From Gracilariopsis chorda (lineage: Eukaryota; Rhodophyta; Florideophyceae; Gracilariales; Gracilariaceae): 64,000 bases of DNA. Numbering within the stretch: the stretch's first letter is position 1; every line of letters begins with the position of its first letter. This document shows positions 50,973-62,399 of this stretch, piece by piece. The notes beneath the pieces were generated by a model. That model was not told where the DNA came from. It saw nothing but the letters and a program-made list of their open reading frames with translations, and searched no databases. The stretch spans positions 124,001 through 188,000 of the forward strand of contig NBIV01000037.1 in NCBI GenBank assembly GCA_003194525.1, read 5' to 3'. Both the position numbers and the translations under genes were made by a program.

Positions 50973-53900
50973 ATGAGTTCTTCTTCGCATCGATCCCCAT
51001 CAAGACGTGGTGGTCGCCGGTCAGGAGCAGGCCGTGGTCCAAGAGATAATATACAGCCCGTTCATCAACAAGACATAACTGATGAGCTTGCGCAGGTGGA
51101 CGTAGGAACTAGAACGGAGCTTCCTCAAAATGTTATGGAACCTCATAACCCTGAAGAAATATACTTGAACTCCTCTCATTCTTCCGGTATTCAACAGGAA
51201 CGAGATAGGACGGTTATGCAGTTCGCTGGGAGACCTCGCCAAGGCATTCAATATGGAGCAAAATATGTCTGGGATGCAAGGGCAGAAAATATTCGTCAAG
51301 GCCTCGCACGTCCAAGCTCTTCATATCCGGAGTACCAACCACTCACTGGCACACTTCCAGCGTGTTGTGGGACGTGCGGTGCAAACGGCCATTGAGCACC
51401 TCGGTGTCCTCTCAAAGATTCGGGGTAGGTGCTTCGTATTCGTATGTGCAAATATTGTGGCGCAGTTCTGCTTGGTGCAGAGACCGAAGGAACATGCTGT
51501 GGATATAAAAGCTCCAGATTGCTTGGAGTTTCTTTCAGACGAGTGCATATCAATTCGCAACTTGAAGAAATATATCGCTTTCGTTCTTTTCAAACGCTAT
51601 CAACACACTTAAATGTGTTATTTGCAACCTTTGTCACATTCATGGATATGAAGTACGTTCGGGGTGGAGGTCCGTCATTTCTTCGACTTCAAGGCAATGT
51701 GTCTCTTTCTGTTCCAGGCCAGGACGTGCGCTACACATATTTGTGGTCGGAAGGTCCTCCCAGTCTTAATTCACGGGATTATCTTCTTATTTCACGAGAA
51801 GAATGGTGTCTAACCGGAATATTCGATACTTGGTTCCAAAGTTGTACGATCTCATGCAACCAAGACCAGATATTGTCCGGAAAAGATATAGAAATTTGTT
51901 CAGACCAGACGAAATTGTTCGCAGTAGAGCAAACGCGGACGAGTCTACTCTGGACATCTCTGCAGACGCTATTCAGGAAGGAATAGCTCTCCGGAATTAT
52001 CAAGGTGCCCATGAAGCCCGAATCGAGGTGAGCTCTGGGGCAGGACCGTTACCAGAAGACAGCCGAGGCCGACCTCTTGCAATGAGAGCTTTCGTCGTAG
52101 AGCCCAGTGGACTGTTCAGGTCGGAAGCCCCAGTGGCCGAGCTCGTAGGCGGAAGAGAATCCCATCACATGTCAACCGGAAATCTTCGACGTCGAGTTGT
52201 CAAGTACAAGCGTTTGGAGCCTGATTCAATGGAAGCTGAGAAGGGAGCTTTTCCACTGCTCTAACCTTACGGTGAGATTCATGCCCCTTATGATACAGCA
52301 CCATATATTTCATCGACGGATGCGAACAACCGAGACGAAAGGAGCCTAACATGGGCAGAACACTCTAAGCGAAGACTGTACACCGATAATGTGCTGCTGA
52401 ACTCTAGTACTCTTCTTCAACAATGGATGCTTCGTACTAGCACAAACATTGAAGACTTGAGACTTAGTTACTTGGAAACAGAACAGATGAGAATGGTTAA
52501 AGAACGAAAGCTGCAGGCTGGAACTCATACCGGAACAGATGAACTTAGCCCTCCCGGTAAACTCTTCCTTTCCGGTAATCACAAAAACTTTCCGGCGTAC
52601 TGGAGACAAAAATGACTGGATGTGCAAGCAATGGTAGCTAGACTGGGCTCCCCGACGGTTTTTATCACAGTCACAATGAACGTATGGCGGAAGAGATGAA
52701 GAGGCTTAGTATGGACAACGAAAACACCGGAGCATTTTCTCCACAGGGAGACAGATGCCGTCCTTTTGATAGGCCAGATCTTATTGCAAGAGTGTACAAT
52801 CAGTATGCAAATGCAATCATGAAGGATCTACAGAATAATTCAGAAGAGCTCTTTGGCTTGAAATGCATTGGGATTGCCGCCAAACTTGAGTTCCAGGAGA
52901 GAAATACTCCACATCATCACATTCTTCTTTGGTTGGAGGGGGGGCGTAATTGAAGATCCTGAGATCATTGACACTTTGATCAAAGCCGAACTGCCTCGGG
53001 GTGACTCGACTGAGGACCAGGAACTCCGAAAGTTGGTGAAGAAATTCAATATGCACAGACACTCTCCATATTGCCGTGGTCGTACCTCTGACGGGAGGTG
53101 CAGATTTGGGTATGACCGACAAGAAATTGCGGCTGAAACAACGATAAATGAGTACACAAATCGAGTGACCTACCGAAGAAGAAGGACAGAAGATTTGAAA
53201 TTTGTTCCGTACAATCCAGATCTCACAATGAAGTACAAGGCTCACATCAATGTTGAAAGAACCCAAGGTGGCAGCGCCGTAGCATACTTGATGAATTATG
53301 CTTTCAAGAGTGCCAAAGAACAGGATTTGGTTGTATCAAGTCGAGCGGAAAGCCAATGAAGTGCATAGAGCGACATGCTTCAAAATGAGATCAGGGCGTA
53401 CATGAGAGCGAGAGTGGTGGGCGCCATTGAAGCGCATGGAACCTCTTTGAGTTCAGGCATGTTCGCATCAATCCAACTGTACAGGCATTGGACATACATC
53501 TCCGTGGAGAGCGACATGTTTTGATTCGAAACGTAAGACCGCCTAGACGTCTGAAGTCTTCCCTGCTGGAAAGATATTTCAGAAGACCCTCCCGGGACAT
53601 GGACTTGGACTATATGACATAATATGAGACTGTACGTGTATACGATAAGCTACCCCGCTCTGTACCAGATTCTGACTCCACTCGGGATGGAGGAGGTCCA
53701 CGAATGTATGTAGTGCCGCGATCCGAAAATGATCGAACTGTGACTCGAGTTAGATTTGCTTCTCCCGCAAATCCCGAACTATTCGCTCTTCGAATATTGC
53801 TCATGAACTCTGCATTCAGCTCCTTTGATGATCCGAAACGTGTTGGGAGCGAATCCTACTCAACTTATAGAGAAGCGGCAGTAGCCCGTGGACTATATAT

Positions 53901-54204
53901 CCATGGTGACCAGTACGAAACCGCTCTTTATGAGGCAGTAAGATACCATGCTAATCCTGCTGAGCTGCGTTACTTGGTCGTCACTTCCTTTCAACAAGGG
54001 ATAAATCCTAAAACTGTGATTGAAAAGCACGAAAGAGCTCTAACTGCAGATGTAACCGAGGGTCACAGAGCACAAAGAAGAGAAGAACTACTTCGAAGAA
54101 TCATTGAGATTTCGGACAGACATGGCGGTCGGCTTATCAGAAAAATCCGTTCTTTCATCATACTGTATCACAACTTCATCTTAGAGAGAGCGAACTGCAA
54201 TTAG
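50973..54204 (+). pseudogene. Helitron family 2 N-terminal and Rep region, decayed
   Basis: The first frame (50973-51395) starts MSSSSHRSPSRRGGRRSGAG, a shorter Arg/Gly tail than in family 1, and has TVMQFAGRPRQGIQYG and CCGTCGANGH. After a stop it resumes with MCKYCGAVLLGAETEGTCCG and runs unbroken through FMDMKYVRGGGPSFLRLQGN. Later pieces in shifting frames include YLVPKLYDLMQPRPDIVRKR and FDRPDLIARVYNQYANAIM. The HUH motif is ERNTPHHHILLWLEGG and the tyrosine motif VAYLMNYAFK, with the expected lysine between the tyrosines changed to asparagine. The part 53704-54204 holds MYVVPRSENDRTVTRVRF and ISDRHGGRLIRK. At least six stops or shifts are present. Protein similarity to family 1 is high in motifs but diverged elsewhere, so these are two families and not a recent duplication. 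Confidence 0.85.
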
Positions 54205-55781
54205 CAGAGCAACAAGCTGAAGTACGTCGCAGCTTTTCTTCGAGGTCTAGGCGAAGGTTAAAAGAGAGATATGATGATCTGAAAGAAGGCCAGAAGCAAG
54301 TTTCTGACAAAATAATGAGAGAAATACAATACCGAGATAGAATGGGAGAGTCTGAAAGACGCAACACACACGGAAGCGTTTTCTTCTTACAAGGACGAGC
54401 GGGGACAGGGAAGACCTATCTCCTATCTTTGCTGAGAGATATTGTTGAGCACGAAGGCTTATTGGTGCAGATGACAGCCACAAAAGGTATTGCTGCTGCC
54501 CTATATGAAGGCGGAAGAACTTTGCATAGTTTGCTTAGATTGGGAGTTGATGACAACAAAGATTCGCAGAGTAGAGAGCGTCGGACACTTTCCAAGTACG
54601 GACCACGATCACAGAGAGCAGAACTAGTACGGAAGACTATTTTGCTGGTAATTGATGAAGCTTCAATGTGCTCGAAGATGCTCTTCGAGATTGTGAACAC
54701 CATACTGAAGGACTTAAGAAACTCTACGAAAGACTTTGGAAGCATGGTCGTAGTTATGGCAGGCGATTATATGCAACTGCTTCCAGTCGTCCCAAGAACA
54801 AGAACAGTGTCCAAAAGGGATGGAACAATTCTTGTTATCCCAGTGAGTCTCCTACGGGAGCTTCCATGGTACTCTTGCGAGCTTTGGGACCGAAGAGTCA
54901 AGGTTCTTCGCCTTACAGAACAGGTTCGTTAACAAGATGATCCAGTTTTTGCAGAAGGTTTGCTCAGTCTTGGTCGTGGGACGTTTCCAGCATCAGCAAG
55001 GCTTCCGCTTATGTCTACGTCAGATGTACACGAAGCATACAAGTTGCTTTGGAAATTGTTTACAACACGGAAGAAAGAAGATGTCAAGCTCAACCGATTG
55101 ATTGTTGCGCCAACAAACCAATTAGTGGAGTAACATGACCAAAACGCATTGGAGTATTTTCCAGGAAGGATGTTTGACTTGAAGTCTGCAACCATGATCG
55201 TTCCCAACCGAGGGCCAAACGGTGTAAACTTTCATACAAATAGTATCATTAGACCTGAACTGACGTATAATTACGCTCCAACTGGAGTCCCGCACCACCA
55301 TTTGAAACTGATATTGGGTGTTCCTGTTATGGTGACTCCAAATGTACTTCATCTGCACTTGCTCAATGGAAAGATGTTTATCGTTACCAGCATTTCTCGC
55401 AGAGTGATTTGACCTTCGGGCATTAATGAACATGGGGAACTTCAGCAAAGCTTTTTACTGCACCGCATTGACTTTGTTTTCGAGTTTGTAGATGTGAAAA
55501 TCAAACGTCGACAGTTTCCCATCAGATTGGCATTTGCTGAAACTGTGCATAAAACGCAAGGACAAAGGCTGAAGAAAATGATAATTGACTTTCGAACAAA
55601 CTTTTTTTCGCCGGGTCAGATCTATGTTGGACTTTCGAGTGTCAGAGCATCTGACAATGTGTTATTGCTGCATAGTGAAGACGAGACGCCTCAAAATGCG
55701 CAGGATTTCTATCCAATGCCAATGAGCATCAAAAACCCTGTTCTACAAGAAGCTGTACACTTTGTAGAGGGTCGTCATTAG
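54205..55781 (+). pseudogene. Helitron 2 Pif1-type helicase, decayed
   Basis: The main frame (54315-54932) gives LQGRAGTGKTYLLSLLRDI, TATKGIAAALYEGGRTLHSL, LLVIDEASMCSKMLFEI and VVMAGDYMQLLPVVP, then LTEQVR followed by a TAA. After it come LIVAPTNQLVE with another stop, LILGVPVMVTPNVL, and in the last frame (55494-55781) FPIRLAFAETVHKTQGQRLK and FSPGQIYVGLSSVRAS. Walker A and B are intact, but at least four stops or shifts separate the motifs. Upstream, an EEL/RR-rich coiled coil (about 54190-54300) links it to Rep. Confidence 0.85.
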
Positions 55782-56257
55782 TTTGACATAATTTAGTATA
55801 TGCGTAAACCAAAATTTATGCAGATATCTTATGCCACTTTTGGCCGCGGCGCGAAGCGCCGCCTGCTGCCGAAGGTCGCTTTTCCTTGTTTCGTGAATAA
55901 GGATTCCCAGAAACGTTTACTTCTGATGCGATTACTCTGTTGCCAACCATGAAATTACTTCAGCAGTATCTTCTTCAAAGCGTTGCAACGTTTTTCAATC
56001 TCAAGATCAGAATACTGGGTTGAAAAGTGCGAATGAATAAGGTTAGAGGACACTTTCTATTTTGCAGTAAGGCTCTCCAAATGTAAATTTATAGTAGAGA
56101 GACAGGATTCTGCGTAATAACTATGCCACGAACATCGTAAAAGGGCATTGAAAGGCCGTCGAGAACCTTTCCAAGGAAACTGTACAAACCTGAAGAAATG
56201 TATTCCCTACATATAATCTTTCAAGCGAGCAATCGAGTACAGGAAGAAAAAAATATT
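55782..56257. other. 3' flank of Helitron 2
   Basis: Contains a perfect 7-bp hairpin GCGGCGC-GAA-GCGCCGC (55846-55862) followed by CCGAAGGTCGC and later TAAGGATT (55869-55905), the same order as at the family 1 terminus. No CTRR end is clear here. Confidence 0.55.
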
Positions 56258-57271
56258 TTATACTTCACCATGGAAATGTATGCCGTTGCCGTTGCTACGG
56301 CTATCTTCCTTCAGAATTTCCACAGAATTTATTTCACTTTCACGGTTGTTCAAAGAGTTATGCAATAAGTCTAACCCACATCCTAGCCCATCAATTGCTT
56401 CAAAATGGCCTTCTGAAGTCATATTTAGAACATCTCGGCCTGGTCGTCTTTCGTCCTGGGTTGTTTCAGCGATGCGTTCTATGTTATTCTTCACAGATAC
56501 GTTCCTGGGTTTCAAAACAATAGCATCCAGAACGTCTAACACTATGTTCGGATACCATTTAGCTATCGCACAGCTCTCCAGAGAGCGCTCTCTGGTCGCC
56601 GACTGTCTCCAATGTTTTGTAAAAACTCTCTCTAGAACCATATCCACGCACCCTGTAGCTATTGCGATGCTATCCGAAAACCGTACTCTCCTTGCAGTTA
56701 TACAAGTGGGAAGCGGTGAAAAGCTGGCATTAAAATCAGAAATCCTGGCCTGAACCCTTTCTCGAAAGTCCTGAATATTGTCTGGAGTCTGTTGATCATC
56801 TTCATTTTCTGCAATTATCTGAAAGGAATCTGTGTATGGTCGTTGCCCGCCTTATGCATCATCACTATGCACTAGCTGCTTCCCATTTTCTGTTCAATAA
56901 AAAGTGTTCATCGGCATCCTGGACTCGTCATTCACGATATCCATTTCCGTTTCCCTGCTGTTTTCGACAGCTCTGAGAACCTGCTTTCTGTTTTTCATAC
57001 GCAAATCCGAAGGCCTCAAAACAGCATGTCGCATGACTTTAAGACACGATTTGCCATCAGAATGACATTTGAAGTAATGACTGCGGTAACGGAGGCAATA
57101 TTCGGAAACCATGTGCTCTGACACGCTTTCCGTTTTAAAGAACTGGGAGGCTAAAATGATTTGTAACACACGGCTTCTTATACCCATCCCGCGATATAGT
57201 TCCCATATTTCGGCGTTGTATTCTGACTTGTACGTCATCTTTGGCGAAAAGTCAGTTTCAGCTGTGAGCAA
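56258..57271 (-). other. two unrecognised minus-strand frames
   Basis: Frames 56258-56647 and 56894-57271 have ordinary amino-acid composition, for example MTYKSEYNAEIWELYRGM and MIRHAV-like helices, but no family I recognise. Both lie downstream of the Ulp1-like segment on the same strand, so they may be parts of one decayed transposon gene. Confidence 0.3.
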
Positions 57272-57447
57272 TGTTACTGCATAAATAATAAAGCAGACGC
57301 AACTATATCCATCTTGCTACCTTTTGAACCCCAGATTCTTCAGTATGTAGTTGCGTTTCGGATCCGAGGCGGAAGTTCTTCCATTCAGAATACTTAGTAC
57401 AAACGCCTCTTTAACCATGTTCTATAAACTTCCCGCACACTTTCATC

Positions 57448-57795
57448 TCAAACCGTCTCCAAAATAGATAGTTGGATGCTTACGTCTAGCTCTGTAGGAG
57501 CCAATATACGTTTTCCCACTACAACACCCCAATGATCTTCTTTCATATGTACTGGAACGAATACTGTATTAATTGGTTTAGAATCTCCAGCGGCATTACG
57601 CAAAAATGAGGATGATAGATTCTGAAGCAACTGTGTTCGCTCAGAGGGTTTTCGTACAACTATTCTGGCGTAAGCCTGTATGTTGATGCTTGTTGCACAA
57701 CTGCGAAAACGGATACAAGGAAGAAGTTTCTTATCCATCAAATCTGCTGTGATCAAATCTCCACAGAGATAATCTTTTCCTCGTGAACTGTGCAC
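57448..57795 (-). pseudogene. Ulp1-like cysteine protease fragment
   Basis: The frame contains KDYLCGDLITADLMDKKLL and NTVFVPVHMKEDHWGVVVGK. The second block matches the I-x-VPV....HW.l.vv strand of Ulp1/C48 SUMO proteases and includes the catalytic histidine in DHW. The expected aspartate would be about 18 residues on (ELDVSIQLS may be its remnant). The Q...DCG segment with the catalytic cysteine is not visible in this or the adjacent frames. Such domains are often carried by Mutator-like and other transposons in plants and algae, so I infer a transposon origin. Moderately uncertain. Confidence 0.5.
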
Positions 57796-57839
57796 AAATG
57801 AACCGACGGTGTGTTATTCAGTTCGTCGTATTTCAAAAT

Positions 57840-59370
57840 TAGGTATATGTAATTATGAACTAAATTGAATCTTTCTACTGTCACCGTAAGCGTGAGCCAA
57901 TCATTAACTGCAAGGTCCTTGTAAGACTGCTTACATATGTTTGAACTCTTTTTATGTTCGTCATTTTCAAGCAGCTGCTGTAGTACATATTCACCGTTTT
58001 CTATGATAATACTGACAGATGTAAAGCTATATGGTTAGTTTTCCATTTCCTTCTTGTATTGGCTTGAATGAAATATATACTTGAGCTCATTGGCAAGAAA
58101 CCGTTCACCAACCTTTTTTTGTGGGAATCAATATGGGGCGTGAAAAGATCGTAGGACTGGGGAACGAAAAGTTCCGTCACGCTCGATAGCTGCATTACGA
58201 CGGCAGCAGCAGTTCATCGATCACTACATCGATCACGATATCGAAACCGAAGCACCTCTGCGGTGACTTGTATTGAATTCATTGGGTGATGACTGTCGCA
58301 AAGTTTTTGCCTACAATTCCAATTGGTGTGAAAGGGCTATATGTGCACTTCATTGAACAGAGAAAAATCAAGCTCAGAGGGGTCACTTTGCAATTTACAA
58401 ACGTTTGTTCCTAAGTTTTTGATTGGTTCGTGTTCATACGTCGGCTACGTCGCGTAAATTCGCCTCATGGCCCAAAGTCAAAAGAGCGCAATGTTTGTGT
58501 CAAATTCTGGCGAATCTTCTTGGTGTACAAAGCGGTTACACCTTGTATCGTATTCTTTGAGAGCGTTCTGTGCATTCAAAAAGTCAATTAGTTGTGAAGA
58601 GTTTGTAAGTAACAGGAAAATGTCATAAAATGCAAAGTCTTCTTATCCAATCGTATACAACTTTCTATATCTTATATATATGAATGGAAAATATCTGGGG
58701 CAACAATTGGCTGTGCGACCTCAAGGTGATGCGAAACTCAGGTCCAATTCATTCCTCTTTTCGTATTATATCGTATATTTACGTGCTAAGAATTTGGCAG
58801 CGAAAGTGTTAAGGGTTGCCCTCGACTCATGTGGAACAGTGGCATTGCAAAATGATGGGATTGCCACGTATAGCTCCAACGAGAAAGATTTACATCCGTT
58901 CAAACACCGCTCCTCGACCCAGTAATGCTTAGAGTTCTACTGCTATCGCACCTACGATTGTCATCTTTTTATGCAACTAAAATGCGGAGACCTCTCCCTT
59001 TTTGACATTTTGCCATCCAGACTCTGGAGAACCTGTGTTTCTCCACCTACCGTATATGTAAAGGTATTATCTACGTGTAGTAGTTTGGTAGAAAAATTAC
59101 TGCACGAAATGCGAAGTAACCCTCACAAGGGCTTAATTTGGCAGACATTCATGCGCCTAAGAAATTGCCCAAAATAGACGCTGAAACGGTGATTTTGCGC
59201 CATATGTTTATTGCGCAAAAGCCGGGGTCGTCGCCGAGGGCTCATTTTGGCAGCCAAACCACGCGCTCATCTCTGGCCCCTCAACATTAATGGTGCAACG
59301 CCATCAAAGCCGCAGCAGCTTCATGCCGCACAGCCGTCCTGGAACGATCATCACAAGCCTTCTTTTCTAG
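57840..59370. other. no gene recognised
   Basis: AT-rich, with short frames only (such as 58680-58925). No repeat or domain is seen. Confidence 0.3.
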
Positions 59371-59376
59371 TGTAGG

Positions 59377-60950
59377 CTATAATGCAAGAGGTATGTCGTC
59401 AGGATCCTTTGACTCGCTAACGGCAGAAGCATTCATCTCGCTCATCTGACATTCATTCTCTCTTACCTGTGCTCCAACACCAGAAGGAGACAGATTAATG
59501 TTAGCCTGTGGCAATTTTCTGTGCGCATTATCAGCGATTATTCCTTCCGTCAACCAAAACGCAGAAGTTCCACCAGGCGTTTGGGTTAGCCTTCGCTTTT
59601 TTGGGATTAATAACTGGCTCTGGACGCCTGAATACGCAATTCGCTGACGGCTTCTGTTGTAACACATTCTCTATTTGACGTAAACAGTCACTAGAGCAAT
59701 TCAACTCACTCGCCATTCCTCGCACTTTGGTCGCGATCACACCATCAAGAAGTCGGGCACTTCCATCTGCGGGGAAGAACAACTGGGTGCCAGGCTTCGG
59801 GTCACGCTGAGGTGACTGCGCAAAACTCATGATTGTAGCTGGGTCAAGGGGATACAGGCAGCAATTGAAAAAACTTTTGACAGAGATGTTTGCATTCAAA
59901 GACCTTTATGCTGCTGCCGAAAGTTTCATTTTCACAGATATGTTGGCGTTGAGGTAAGCAACTCTATATAAGAACACATCCAAAGCGTTTCTAGTATTCT
60001 CTTTGAATACCTTGTTTATGCAATCGTCCCAAGACTGCAGAAACTGGGTCATGCTCGCTGGAAGCTGAGTTACTTCAATGTTTTTGACTGCTGCAGCTTT
60101 GATGCACTCTGTCTCTTTCCTGGAGCTAGGGCCATGGACGTAGAGGCGAATCTTCTCTTCCTGTGGAACAAACTTGCAGTCGAAGAAGTTGAAATGCCCT
60201 ATTACTTTGGGCAGAAGTTCTTTCGTTACTGACCCCTTTGAGCTGCATACGACATTGGTACCAATTGGGAGCCACTCGTCTTCTCCAAGGCATTTGTACT
60301 CGTCGGCCAGTTTTGCGGTGATATGTGAGAAGTTGGACTCGTCCAATTTCTAACATGTCTTTTTCCATGCGCGATGAGAGACATTGGAGCAATATGGCCA
60401 GCAGCACAACTCATGGTGACAGACGCACGTTGCTTACCGCTATCTTTCATTTTCATCCCGAGGCCTCCGTTTCTACGTTTTGCAGCGTTGAAGCCTCAAT
60501 AGTGACGACCGTGTGACGCAAAAATTGCCGTCTCATCCGGGTTCAATACTTTTCAAGGGTCCGTCAATATTTCTGGCATCTTGAATTTGATGTTCTCTAT
60601 GATATCTACTAAGATTTTGCGGTGTTCAGGGTTTTGTGCGCTGATTCGCTTGAGCACAATATTCTCTTTGCGACGCATTGTGAGAGGGCAATTGCGGGAT
60701 CGAAACGAGCGCAAAGCATAAAAGGAAGGAAAACCGTTTTTGAACGTTTGGTGGCCATCGTTCGCAACCCAGCGCATCTATGAACGCATTTCGTACTCTC
60801 CTACGGTGAAAGCGTGTTCGGAAGCAAATATTGCGCGGTTTAAAAGCATTTGTCCTTCTGCAGATGTAAGAACTGGCTTGCGACCTGGATAATGCTCAGT
60901 TGTTGTTATAAGTTGGTTCAGCTTTTGCGCTTCGTGGTCTCCGATGGTCT
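59377..60950 (-). pseudogene. pogo/Tigger-like DDE transposase, broken
   Basis: On the minus strand the order is GRKPVLTSAEGQMLLNRAIF (helix-turn-helix), then the second DNA-binding block HQTFKNGFPSFYALRSFRSR. The DDE domain starts with VLNPDETAIFASHG, the D-E motif, and continues with KDSGKQRASVTMSCAAG. In frame 59906-60346 comes LYVHGPSSRKETECIKAAAV, where the family has DGHSSH, so the second catalytic aspartate is histidine. It continues IEVTQLPASMTQFLQSWDDC (family: LP.HTTH.LQPLDV). A C-terminal frame (59531-59899) is not conserved. At least three frame changes occur. The relic at 3284-3990 belongs to the same superfamily. Confidence 0.8.
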
Positions 60951-61894
60951 GTCTGATGGGATAGAGTGGCCGCTGACGTAATGAGGTGGCAATGGCAGCA
61001 TCTGTAATGGTGTGATGGTCTCGTATAAGCGTAGTGGCTTGTTAGTGGCAAAGTTGTACATCTTTCCGGTTATTCTGTCTGGCCTATAGTATGGTCGTCT
61101 GCTGTCATATGGACGTGGGCATGGTGCTATTTGTAGTATTGGGACTGTTAGTGAGACTGAAGGACGTAAAAACGAAGTGGAGTGGGAGATCTGTGAGCTC
61201 ACTATGAACAGGAATCTGTTTGAGGCTGACTAACTTGCTGTAAAAATGGCTCTGTAAAATTGAGCCCTTGTTAAGGTTACCAACGGTACGTATCAAGCCG
61301 TTCCAGCAGCTATATACTATGGGGCTCGGCAGTCTAATTCGACAATTTGCCTTATTTTATCAGCGTAACCCCAACCCTCGTAGCCGATATTGGACCGCGC
61401 GCAGACAAATGGAAAGACGTAAATGGGCCCATGCAGTGTAATCATTTCGTCGTTATCTCCCTCCTCTTCGGTCCACACCTGAGACCGATACAATAGAAAG
61501 TTTAGATTTTCAAGTTAAGCACGTTGGCAGAAAGGTCTAGTGTCTATCAGATCGGTGTGCTGACCGCATATGAGGTCAGCGCAACGGCATGCATAATTAA
61601 AAATAAATGAAATCTGATCGGCATGGCCCTACATTTCAAATTTCGAACTTGAAACATGGCCAACCAGGTGGTCTTTGAACTATAAGATCTATGGACGGGG
61701 CCATTCTGTACGAATGTTGTTGAAGATAGTGCTTGATGTGACAGCTACGACTGTTGGTGATATGTTGTGGACATGGTTCAGCGCTGCCGGCGTAGACGAC
61801 ATGATGAGAAGATCAAAGTGAAAAAGTTTTTGGAAAAGTTTTAAGGTTTTGATAAAGTTCTAGAGTAATTAAAATTGACCTCATATGAGGTCGG
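60951..61894. other. no gene recognised
   Basis: No domain or clear repeat. Short AT-rich frames. Confidence 0.3.
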
Positions 61895-61899
61895 TGGTC

Positions 61900-62383
61900 A
61901 GATAGACACTAGAGAGATGTCACCAATAACAATTTTTTTCTTTGGAAAGGCAGCTAATCTTATGCGGCATTTAAAGAAAACCTCGTCTTACATTAAACCG
62001 TTTCAATGCCGATTGCAAAGGATGCAGAAAGTACGCTTATCGATATCTATTATTTAGTACTCGGGTATTCCGCTCGTGGCGTTACTATTCAGGTTGGTCG
62101 TGCTGTCAAACTCCGAAGAGAAGTTTGACACCTCCATCACCACAAACATGTCTTTTGGTTCAGGATGGTCATAAAAGCCTTGCTTTGAGAGAGTTATATC
62201 TGGCTCTAGTTCCAACTTACTGTACGACAGAGAAATGGGAGTACCTGGCCTAATGAATGCCACGTTAAGAAAGTTCTTTGCCAGTAGATGGTTGAGATTC
62301 TCTACGATCTCAGAGTGAAGGGGTGATTGAGGATGCATATGAATGAAAACGTCGCTGATTAGCTCGACACGAACATGGTACAA
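61900..62383 (-). pseudogene. Uma2/DUF820-type nuclease remnant
   Basis: On the minus strand the frame reads VRVELISDVFIHMHPQSPLH, EIVENLNHLLAKN, RPGTPISLSYSKLELEPDIT, FVVMEVSNFSSEFDSTTN and ATSGIPEY. This matches Uma2 proteins (a PD-(D/E)XK nuclease fold common in cyanobacteria): yELI-G..v.M.P.s..H, then PI...s..ePDi, vvEVs..S...D...K and Y..aGIPEYW. The catalytic PD and ExS motifs are present, but the lysine-bearing part is altered (TTNLNSNA). Directly after GIPEY, where tryptophan is almost universal, stands TAA; the frame then goes on with IIDIDKRTF, which fits the usual W-x-V-D continuation. No ATG lies in frame at the start. It is therefore a broken gene. Confidence 0.7.
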
Positions 62384-62399
62384 AAATCTGGTCGCAATA

